Below, piece after piece: positions 48,401 to 58,500 of a stretch of DNA of 64,000 nucleotides. The translations under genes were made by a program, and so were the position numbers. The notes beneath the pieces were generated by a model that saw nothing but the letters and a program-made list of their open reading frames with translations, did not search any database and was not told the origin of the DNA. The number at the start of each line of letters is the position of its first letter. Within the stretch, counting starts at the first letter, position 1. The DNA comes from Asterella californica (lineage: Eukaryota > Streptophyta > Marchantiopsida > Marchantiales > Aytoniaceae), in assembly GCA_036924285.1 (NCBI GenBank), contig JAYKYS010000015.1:9052001-9116000 (forward strand), read 5' to 3'.

Positions 48401-48671
48401 GACTTTTCATGTTTCTTTATTAAAGAAATACTTCAAGGATGATTTGCGACCGGAGCGCAAACAAGTACTCAAGCCTCAACCTGATGTCGTGCAAGACGAA
48501 GCAGAATACGAGATAGAGATCATTTTACGATCGCGGCGTAAATCTAACGGGATGGAGTACTTGGTCCAATGGCGTGGATACCATTTGAAGGAAGCAACTT
48601 GGGTGGCAGAGGAAGAACTAACACATGCAAGTGAAGTATTGGACCTCTTCAAACGACGACAAGGACAATAA
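45488..48671 (+). pseudogene. pol of family B: protease end, RT, RNase H, integrase and chromodomain, broken
   Basis: Domains occur in order. The protease C-terminal part is at 45488-45770. Reverse transcriptase at 45840-46590 has [26 protein letters not shown], a break after the first 46220 bases, and the catalytic YIDDILIYSK at about 46405. RNase H remnants lie at 46820-47190. The integrase zinc-binding end lies at 47310-47542 and part of the core at 47560-47750 (SISMDFITSQL). The integrase end shows a GLF in place of the usual GPF. A chromodomain follows at about 48500-48665 (YLVQWRGYHLKEATWVAEEEL). Stops at 46219, 46590, near 46665, 47299 and 47541, plus frameshifts, break it. Confidence 0.88.
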
Positions 48672-49380
48672 GGGCGTTAGCAAGATGAGGATATCTCTTT
48701 CTAGCGAGGAGTGAAGGAACAACAAACCATACGAGCAGCAACTTGAGACGACTTGGGCCGATGGACTTAGTAGCTTTACCTTATATTTTGTGGAAATAAA
48801 GAATTTGTTTCTTGAAAATTTATCTAAGTGTATTGGTAGTGCATGGCTATGACTAGTTCTGATCAGATGCATATGATGTTGTCAAGAGGAGGAACGAAAC
48901 ACACTCAAAAGAAGCGAGCTGGTTTGGATAAGCATCTAAATCAAGACTAAGTCTTGATGTCAAGACTTAGGTTTGCCGTAGCGTTGACAAAGCAAGTATA
49001 AATCTTCATACTTGTCTTCGGGCTTGGGATGATCTTGCTTTGCGCGCCTAAGTCAAATCAGGTTGCGACCAGAAAATGAGTTTCGGGGGACTTCGTAAAT
49101 AGGTGTGATTACTTAGAGCAAGTTAGAGTCTAAGTAGAATGTTTAGAAATTGTCAACTAGTTTTGTTTAGGGTTGGCAAAAAAGATAAGATTTTTTCCGA
49201 GACTAGTTGGAATTTTCTAAGTGTTCTAACGACAACTTAAGACTCAAGCCAAGAAGAGAATTGCGGATTAGCTATCGGAACGCAATTCTGACGCCAAGAG
49301 GTTGACTACCCATTTTAAACTTGGCGTTAACTTAAGGATCATTGTTGATGAGGACATCAATCTCCAAAGTGTGAGGTGAG
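48672..49380 (+). other. Family B 3' internal non-coding region
   Basis: It lies between the chromodomain stop and the 3' LTR. A purine-rich GTGTGAGGTGAG just before 49381 is the likely polypurine tract. No other ORF of note is present. Confidence 0.6.
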
Positions 49381-51593
49381 TGTCGCGATCCTCAATCTCA
49401 AGGTCGGGCACAAACGTGAACAATAGAACCCTAGTGGACTTGTGCTAGGTTGTGAACGTTGCGAGTAAGACTCAATGGCTTGGTCGGGAAGTCGAGATCA
49501 GATGAACTCTAAGTGGTTCTCTGAACCAAGGTTGGAACATTGGGTTAGGACATAAAGACCTATCCCAAGACGATCCCGGACGAACGTTGACCTAAGGGGG
49601 CAAGTTTGGTAACGGACCGAAATATAAGTCTGAGACATAAGTTTGAGACGTGGGTCCGAGATGCAGACGGACCATGGTTCAGACACTGGTCCGAACCACA
49701 AGGTTCAAGTCTGGGTCTGGATCACAGTTTCTCGAAAAACAGCTAAGTGTTGGACGGAACTCCACATAAGATCTCGAGGTGAATCATTGGAAAGGTCTCG
49801 GCAAGAGCTTTATAGTGATATGTAGAACTCTCCGAACTAACCTCCGACCTGAGAATTATGGCTGAACCAGGATCGGATTGTGATATAATTTTCAGGGACC
49901 AAAGAGGAGGACGGGATCGTCGATCCCTAGAAGTATATATGAGGAGGGCTCTATGTCTGGTGGGCTAGGACGAGTCACCCGACCCCAAGGTTTCAGCAGA
50001 TGGACTCTAGAGGCATGAGGTGATGGCTGGACAGGTTCCAAGGCACGTTCCAATCCAGGCTTGGACGTCTGGACTTAAGAACGATGTAAGGGCTTGAGTT
50101 TCGCGCACCTACCGTCTTTTTGCGCCAGCGGAAGCTCTAGCTCAGTAGGTCGCAAACTTTACACCGCTAACCTGCAAACACAATCACAAGTTAGCGTCCA
50201 TGCACCACTTACCTTAGTTTTGTTTGGTCCGGACCGGAGCCGGACCGTCTCCCTATTTATCAAGCTCAGCAGTTCCTAAGTCCCGACCTAGGTCGGTCCC
50301 AAACATGAGCAAGTCACAAGATGACTTGGGGTGGACTTCCCATAAAGTCCAGGGTCCTAAACGGTACCTCCAGCACACCTAGCGGCCCAACCGCCCGTGA
50401 TGTCCGTCTGGGTCCAGGCTCCCGAGTGGTGGTCTAACCCGCCGACTCGTTGTCTAGTCTTGCTCCAACCCTTACATCGTTCCTAAGGTCTAGACGTCCA
50501 AGTCTAGATCGGAATGTGCCTTGGAACTGACCCAACCATCACCTCATGCCCCCAGAGTCCGCCCGCCAAACCCTGGGGTCGGGTGACTCGTCCTGGCCCA
50601 CCCAGGCATCGAGCCCCCCTCATATATACTTCTGGGGATCGGCGGCCCCGCCCTCCTCTTTGGTCCCTGAAAATTATACCACAACCCGATTGTGGTTCGG
50701 CCATAACTTCCAGCTCAGAGGTCAGATTGAGGAGTGTTATATATCACTGGAAAGCTCTCGACGAGACCTTTCCAATGATACCTCACTCGCCTCGAGATCT
50801 TACATGGAGCTCCGTCCACGACCTAAAACGTCCCTAGAGCTCCAACACTTAGCAGTTTTTCCGAAACCTGTGGTCCAGACCCAGGGCCGAACCCTGTGGT
50901 TCGTCTGCGTCTCAGACCCACGTCTCGGTCCCACGTCTCGGACCCACGTCTCAGACCTATGTCTGAGACTCATGTTTCAGCCCGTTCCCAGACTCGCCCC
51001 CTTAGGTCAGCGTTCGTCTGGGACCCTCTTGGGGTAGACCCTTATGTCCTAACCCAAGGTTCTAACCTTGGTTCAGAGAACCACTTAAGGTTCATCTGAT
51101 CCCGACTTGCCGGCCAAGCTGTTAAGTCCCACTCGCAGCGTTCACAACCTAGCGCAAGTCCGCTAGGGTTCTGTTGTTCGCGTCTGCGCCCGATCTTGAG
51201 AATGAGGGGCGCGACATTGAGCAAGACTAGGGAACGAGTCGGCGGGTTAGACCACCGTTCGAGAGCCTAGACCCAGACGGACATCACGGGCGGATTGGAT
51301 CGCTAGGTGTGCTGGAGGTATCATTTAGGCCCTGGACTTTATGAGAAGTCCGTCCCAAGTCATCTTGTGACTTGTTCATGTTTGAGACCAACCTAGGCGA
51401 GTTTAAGTAGGAACTTAGGGAATGCTGAGCTTGATGATTAGGGATGGTCCGGCTCCGGTCCGCACCAAACAGAGATAAGATAAGTGGTGCATGGACGCTA
51501 ACTTGTGATTGTGGTTTGCAGGTTAGCGGTGTAAATTTTGACCCTACTGAGCAAGAGCTTCCGCTGGTGCAACAAGGCGGTAGGTAAACGAAA
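49381..51593 (+). repeat. 3' LTR of family B, interrupted by a solo LTR
   Basis: It starts TGTCGCGATCC at 49381, matches the 5' LTR to 50098 and resumes at 51222 with GCAAGACTAG. It ends ACGAAA at 51593. Without the insert it is about 1.09 kb, like the solo LTR (1118 bp). Confidence 0.85.
50099..51216 (-). mobile_element. Solo LTR of family B, inserted in the family's own 3' LTR
   Basis: It runs opposite to its host LTR. On the - strand it starts TGTCGCGCCCC and ends GGTGCGCGAAA. TTGAG flanks it at 50094-50098 and 51217-51221, a perfect 5-bp target duplication. It lacks any internal sequence, so an inserted full element has been removed by LTR-LTR recombination. It looks less mutated and more GC-rich than its host LTR. 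The ORFs in it (for example 50546-51037) are not genes. Confidence 0.9.
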
Positions 51594-51599
51594 TCCATC

Positions 51600-53480
51600 G
51601 GTAGCTAAGATATCGAATCGGAGATGTGCTTCACATACCTCGAGAGTCAAACTATTTCTTGTCCAAAAAGACACATATGTAGTCGATATGTGTCTCAAAA
51701 AGACACATATCCATCTTTGTCACATAGCTCTCTATAATAGGTCTATTTCGTACTAGAAAACGACAATAGAACCAAGGTGTTGAGAGGATCCAACTACCCA
51801 AAAGGCTGCCGGAGTAGTCTCCTCCATAGATAATGAATCCACCCGCCACCTGATATCTGCAATGATGTCTGCTTACGTGCGAGAGATCTTGTCACACACT
51901 CAAAGGTCCTTGGTCGTAAGATGTCACCAAAGATCTCATGATCTTGTTATCAAACTCTCTAAGGTACGAGATGAAGATAAGAGATAAGATACTATGCGGA
52001 CTAAGTAATTTGGACGGCGTGCAATGAAAAAAGAAAGGATACCAAACGTAATATGGGGGTCCTCTAACATAAGGAGATCTTCAATATGCAAAACGTCCTC
52101 CGCTATAGCAACATCTAAGAACCGGGAGATGAAGTCCTCTGAATCCACTAGTACTCCGAGGATACGATCATCTCTAGGTGTAACAAATTCCTCTAGGAGC
52201 TAGAGGTCCAACTGAATATCTATGGGAGACCAAGTCCTACACTTCTACATCTTCACTCTCAATCCTACCAAGGTCAATTGAGAGACGAGGTGATCAAAGA
52301 CATCACAGACTTGATCCGCCGGACCTATGATATGCATCTCATCAACTAGAGATGGAAAGATACAACCTGGAGCGACCAAGACCAAGAGAGCTCTATAGTG
52401 AGCTAAGACAAAGAGAGGTCCATCCAAAAGATCTCCTTGATGAGTACTTGTAACAGAGCTAATGATTGTAATCTTCTCTATCGAATGACAGTGCTGGTAA
52501 TAAAAAGTGAAGGAAGAACCATAAAGCAACCGCACGAAGAGAACAAGACTCGTCAAAGATCCACTGTCATCCATGAGCTCTCTAAAAATAGAAGCGTGAG
52601 AAATCTTATTAAAAGTATTTTTCACGTCCACGTGTAGGACAACCCAATCGGGATGGATGTTCAAGAGAGTTCTAATGTCAAAAAATACAGACTCACAACT
52701 TCTAGACGTCGTGACTCCAAACTGATGTGGATAAAGGTGGTCCTAAAAAGTATCTCGAAGCTGAAGAACAGTGATACAACTAATAAGTCATAAGAGAATC
52801 TCGTCCATGACTGCCGATCGAATCTCTCCGTCATCATCTTTTGTCATGACCAAAAAAAGCTAGATGCCCGCCGTATAGTATGTGAAATATGTCATGGAGC
52901 TACTGATGTCGCTATCTGAAAAAATTACGTGAAACCACTAGAGCGATCGTCCGTCTGAAAACAATCCCGTAGGTGCTCGTAGACTCATCCCAGACAGACC
53001 TCCAAAAGATAGATGTATTGTTGTACACAAAGCCTGAGCAATCAGGCTTTGTGTACAACTCCACATCTATCGAGACATAATGACTTCTCATGTTGATAGT
53101 CTTAAACCTCATGTGGTAAGAGATCACTCGGTGGAGGTGAAGAAAATGTAACGAAGTGATAGTCTCCTCAGTAAGACATGTCATTGACAAAGGATGTAGA
53201 GCTCTAACAGCTCTACTATACTCTTCAACTTGACTTAACGTCTTATAGTGTCGTATGCGAGTGGAAGATGAGACGTCACATGTAAAGACAAACTCACGAC
53301 TTATCTCTTGTAGCACGTGCTGATTCCTCTTGTAAGGTCACCCAATCACCAACACAGAATCTCTGAAGACGAGCCGCCACCTCCCGATGTCTCACTCTGC
53401 CACCTCGAGTATAATGGAGGCACCAATGAGATAGTAAAAAGAACAATAATCACACCGTTTCATCTTTGGTGTTCCGTGCC
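51600..53480 (-). pseudogene. LINE-like (non-LTR) reverse transcriptase gene, decayed
   Basis: The - strand fragments follow the order of a plant/algal non-LTR RT family. An N-terminal RAVRALHPLS...LTEETITSLHFLH motif lies at about 53200-53110. The RT core at 52664-52245 has VLHVDVKNTFNKISHASIFREL, STHQGDLLDGPLFVLAHYRALL and PSLVDEMHI, where the catalytic YADD is expected but reads LVDE. DPHITFGILSFFIARRPNYL lies at about 52070. A C-terminal LGSWIL...RFLVRNRPIIES part lies at 51849-51652. It is broken by many stops and cut at 51599 by family B. It lacks the catalytic Asp pair, so it is inactive. Confidence 0.75.
53020..53059. repeat. Perfect 18-bp stem hairpin
   Basis: GTTGTACACAAAGCCTGA and its exact complement flank the loop GCAA. 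It sits inside the dead LINE-like gene. Confidence 0.88.
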
Positions 53481-54189
53481 AGCATGTTGAGAGGTAGACA
53501 AAATTCCTATCTCACCTCGTCATGGAGAGTACATGGATAGCTGATGAAACAAACGCGGACAAAGAAAATTCATCTCGAATAATCTCAAATAGTGTCAATG
53601 TGAACTCTCAACCACTCCCACTCAAGAAGAACTCTAAAAAAAAGAGCTAACAGTGTCATAATCATTGCACATGTAGACCTCCGTTCTCGGCTAACATGTG
53701 CATCCCATATGATCCAATCATAACTCTTGTGCATCTTTTTCACATGAAACTTTATCCATTGCGAGATAAATAACTGATCGCAAATCAAATATGATGTGCC
53801 CTGGATCAATCTCAATCATGAGATTGATGTTATGATTATTGATTCTAGTTATGCGTACTCTCTCTTTCATACGAAAAAGAGAATACTCATAACTAGAAAA
53901 AGAACGATATTAAATCAAACGATACTCGTAATAAAAGTATACTCTTAAATAAAAACTCTAATTCATCAAAAATAAAAAATACATTATATGTAACAAAAAA
54001 AATCTTAAAGTCTCTAAAAAGTCCTAAATAAATACTAAGTAATCCTAAAAAACTCAAGAATATTCAATTTTTCATTCATTTCTTCATGAAATATACCAGT
54101 TCTAGAACCAAAAATAAAAATAAAAATACAAAATACAAAATACAAAAAGATCTGCACTAATCCACACCGACACACTCCACACTCTCAAC
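53481..54189. other. AT-rich DNA between the LINE remnant and the receptor kinase
   Basis: An inverted repeat at 53843-53898 (TTCTAGTTATG...CATAACTAGAA) is present. 53900-54150 is A-rich, low complexity. No gene is seen. Confidence 0.55.
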
Positions 54190-55502
54190 TTACACTCCCC
54201 TCTCCTCCCCTCCCCGCGAATTCACTCTCAAGAATACGAAATGGCTACGGTGCCACGGAGCAGAACTAGGCTGGACTAAACAAGAAAAAAGAGCAAATAA
54301 ACAAATATAAAACAACAGAGAGAAAAGGGGAAAAGGGCAAAGCACACCAGAGACTAACCAGTAAGCTAACCACAGTGTAGGCTGGAACGAGATTACCGGC
54401 AGGGGCAGCGGGATGGCTGCCCCAACTGGGCCCAGATGAATCTCGCCAGCCTCATCAACCCGAGGACCGGCGGGCAGTGTGGGAGAAACGGGCTGACGGG
54501 AGGGGCCGGGGTAGAAAACAATGATGATGATAGGCGAGTGGGCGGGAGGGGCGGCAACTGCTTGGCAACTCCTGAGGACTGGAGGGAGGCAAGCGTCGCA
54601 CGACGTCGGGAGCGAGAGAATCAAACCAGGTTGGAGTCACAGGGAACGCGTCACTGTTGCCAGGAGTCCCGACACGAAGGCCATGACAAGGTATCTTTCT
54701 CCAAGGGGTGGGGTAAATACCGGGCTCCCGCCATACGAGAAACGGTACCGGTGGACTGGTACCGGCGCCCGCGGCCTGGGACACTTGAGACCTCGGCCCA
54801 TCTATTGTACGGACGCATTTCTCATTCAACTACAAATCGTTCACTCTTTCCCCCTTCTGTTAGGCGCTGCCGCTGGCTCTGTTCTACCGTAGAGGCCTTC
54901 TCTCTCACTGTCTCGGGTGCCGGTCCCGAGCGAGGAGACGAGAATATCTCGTTTTACGTGGAGCTCCAGGGTTGGGGGCGGGGAGTTGGGCAACTCTCGG
55001 GGATGGGAACTTGGAAGCAGCAGTGCTCTCAGCAGTTGGTCCAGATGTAACAGCGCATTGTGTGATACACGATAAACTACGAGTGGGTGAGTTGAGTGAT
55101 TGTATCCTGCCCTGCACAATCAGAGACTTCGGTTGGCAGCAGACCCGAGCTGAAGCTGGAAACTCGAGCAAAGGCAGGGCGTGCGTTTGCGTTGAATTTC
55201 CTGCAGAAAGAGTGGATGGGGTGCAAGCTCGCTGGGACTGGCGAGAAGGAGGTGGGGATCAATTGGCGGAGGTGTGGATATACAATACAGTACTACGTAC
55301 GGGTTTTACAGGTGCAATGAGGTTGAGCATACTAAGGGCTTGTTGGCTAATATTAAGCAGGCGAAGGTAGGGAGGAGAGGAGCGGAAGGAAAGCTGATCA
55401 GCAGTGGTGGTGTTGTGGAGTGGCTGGGGGCTGGCTGCGCTGGATAGAAGTTCACGTCAGGAACCACCGAGGAGGTCCAGGAAGCTGGAAAGGTGGCGTA
55501 GT
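54190..55502 (+). promoter_or_regulatory. GC-rich 5' flank of the receptor kinase: probable promoter and 5' UTR
   Basis: Base composition switches sharply from AT-rich to GC-rich near 54190. Long overlapping ORFs occur on both strands (up to 204 aa), the usual by-product of high GC. None shows a domain. Its position just upstream of the signal-peptide ATG at 55503 suggests promoter plus leader, perhaps with upstream ORFs. The transcription start cannot be placed from sequence. Confidence 0.45.
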
Positions 55503-58500
55503 ATGACAATCTTCGGAAATAATGGGCTTCTCGTACTGGCTGCGCTCTTGGCCTACTGGACTGGATGCTTTCTGCAACACGCAGCTGCAATGACAAACTC
55601 TGCAGACTGTAAACTCTCTCCTCCTTTCTGTCTGCTTGTATCACATGCCAAATAATGAATCAACCATACATCCCTGAGCTTGGACTAACAATCATCAGAG
55701 TGGTGATGGGTGACGGCTGTGAGATGAGCGTGGAAGAAATTCGTACCACATCTGCCCGACGTAGCTAGCTATCGTGTTCCTTCCTCTAAAGCGGCGGATG
55801 ATTCGATGGCTGGAAACACATTTGCTGTAGTGAAAAGTCCGTGCTTCATTCGGTGTGTTTGCAGGAAGTGAAGTAATTCACAACCAGATAGAGAAGTACT
55901 AGTAGATCTTGGAGGAAGAGCCCTCTCACTCGAGAGCTTCCGTTTCCAGTGCTGCTGTAGACCACTGTGATGGGATTCTTGCTGGTGATTCAAACGGAAA
56001 GCATCTTCATCCATGGGGTTGGGACCTGCAAAATAGATGCAATGATATGACTACTAGGCTTTGTGAAAGCGGTCAACGACGCAATCACTCTTACATTCCA
56101 TTCCATGCTCCGCGAGACCTTGGAATAAGAACACTCCAGTGAGAATGCTTCAGTTACATAACTGAAGCATTCTCGTTGTTAATTCTTCATGGCAGCTGGT
56201 TCTGTTTTAAGAAAGAGAATGCCGTGACACGTTTCACAAAGTAGCGCGGGATATTCGTTCCTGTGGTTGAACTGGCCTGTGCTTGTCCTTGCAGTGACTG
56301 CGTTGAATGCTTTAGCGAAGGCTTGGGGTGGACAGAGCGCCTTCTCGTCCTGGGTTGGGAACGACCCTTGTGGTAAAAAGTGGTCTGGAATCGGGTGCGA
56401 CCCGGATGGCACAGTCACCCAACTGTAAGTCCTCGGAGGCATTAAGTGCAGTGCGTGATATACCGTCCCTTTTGGCATGGCAACCGAGTCCTGTTTTGCC
56501 CCTTTTCATGCTTTGATTGGCAACCATGTGCGCTCTATGAGGGTCCAGAGTATGACTGGACATTTGCAAAAACTTTTGATGGCTGTACAGGAGCTTGGGG
56601 AACATGAACCTGTCAGGCACCATACCGGCGGCCATTGGAGACTTGTCAAATCTTCGGAGTCTGTAAGTAGCACAGCTCCCTGCTGGTCGGTCCCGAAGTG
56701 AAGTGTCTACCGTAGATTTCATCCCATTCAACTAGGTCTCGGGAATGATTTCTCGCTCTTCGACAGGAACATTCACACAAACTCTCTGTAGACCTCAGTT
56801 TCTGGACTGCACCGCTTGGGCTGACCGGACCGGTGTTGTGATAGGGAGTTGTCGATGAATCCGAATATCGGTGGTCCACTTCCACCTGAGTTGTCAAATC
56901 TAGTGAACTTGAAGTCTTTGTAAGTATCAAATCCTTGCCGACCAGCAGTGATTGCTTCGTTGTATTAATGGTTTCTGCGCTTAGTTTGTCCCGGTGCTTG
57001 TCTAATCGCTTCGCTACACGCTTTGAGACTTGACGGATGTTGCGGTCCTTTCATTCTCTGTATGCGCAGGAGCATACAACAATGTGCCATCACGGGCTCG
57101 ATTCCCGTCGAGCTGTCGAAGTTGGTCAGACTTGAGTTCTTGTAAGTGTGAAACGGTTCCCGGCGCAATTTCAGATCTCAGGGCGTGAAGCATGTTCAGG
57201 CGAGCAGTTTTTCTAATCGGTGGAACATTTCGCTCCATGATTACTGAGATAATGTCTTCGTGTCGATGTATCTCGCAGAGCACTGAACGGTAACGACTTG
57301 AAAGGGTCTATTCCACGCGAAATTGGTCGTCTTCCTGAGTTGTACTGGTTCGATCTTTCAGTGAACAGCATCGGTGGTAAACTGCCGGTCTCATCGGACG
57401 ATGAAGATAACATTGGCCTCGACAACCTGACCAGTATTAAACACTTGTAAGTTGCAATTTTCACCTGTTTTTTTGGGCGCTTTACGTAGAACCTTGTCTT
57501 AATTTAGGCGGAGAGACCGAAGTCTAACAATCTGACGATGAAGCTCTGCTTTCCTCTCCTTGCAGCCATTTCAACAACAACACACTGCAAGGAAATATTC
57601 CACCGGAAATTTTCAATCTGCCCAATCTCATTCACTTGTAAGTTCTTGAATGAAGTCTGAGTCCGCGCTTCCGGGGCCTTAGTTGCTGATGTTTGTCTGA
57701 GGCTAGAATCTGACTTTGGTGTCCCATGGTGGGCTCGCTGCTGTGTACGCAGATTGTTGGACAGTAACACCTTCATTGGGGATATTCCCAATATTACCGT
57801 GAATGCACCAATCATGATCATGTAAGGACCTACCTTTGTCTCTCAAACATAATGGTTTATCAAGTCTGCTATGGGAATGGTGTGATCTGATTTTATTAAT
57901 GCGTCGTGCAGGAGGTTGGATAACAATCAACTAACTGGACCGATTCCTGCGTCCTGGGGCCATCAGAAAAACCTCACGGAAATGTAAGTACATGATGTGC
58001 GGATCAAGGGAAAGCTTATGTAGTTTGGTTACTCTTGGAAGTCACGATAGTTCTCCTTTGTGCAGTTTGTACATGGAACTGAAGTATCTCCTTCGGAAAT
58101 TTTTGCAGTCACATCAACAATAATATGCTCCAGGGGATCATTCCGGATTTGAGCCAACTACAAAATCTCAGGCTCCTGTGAGTATATATGCACACTTGAT
58201 TGGAAGCTCATGACGTATCCAGGTATTTATCCTCAAGCGTTTTCGAGGCTGACAGAAACATATGTCTTCATGGCAATCAGAGACACGAGCAACAATCAGT
58301 TCTCGCCGCAGCCCTTACCAGGATTTCTGTCAAGCTTGAAATTGCAGTCCCTTCAGACATTGTAAGTTATGCGGTTCGCAGTTATATTCAAACCCTCCTT
58401 GAGTTTTCCTTGATTGAAGTAAATGTCTCACCAGGACACGGTGTTTGCCCGTTATGTCGCTCCTAAACTGCAGCAAGCACTCATTAGATTGTCCTTGGGT

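Larger units (their letters stand above)
32814..51593 (+). mobile_element. Ty3 chromovirus-type LTR retrotransposon (family B), carrying two later insertions
   Basis: 5' LTR, initiator-Met primer site, gag, protease, RT, RNase H, integrase, chromodomain and 3' LTR occur in order on the + strand. The chromodomain marks it as a chromovirus, which places its own insertions through histone binding. TCCAT at 32809-32813 and 51594-51598 is a fitting 5-bp target duplication. Without the inserts at 35388-45487 and 50099-51216 the element is about 7.5 kb. It sits in a dead LINE-like gene. Many stops and frameshifts make it inactive. Confidence 0.88.

Noticed and set aside
50546..51037. 163-aa + strand ORF and neighbouring overlapping ORFs
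   Set aside because: They lie wholly inside the solo LTR, antisense to it. The matching region in the other two LTRs is not open, and no domain is visible.
54436..55050. 204-aa + strand ORF and a 144-aa ORF on the other strand
   Set aside because: The overlapping open frames come from GC-rich sequence, with no domain. More likely promoter and leader of the receptor kinase.
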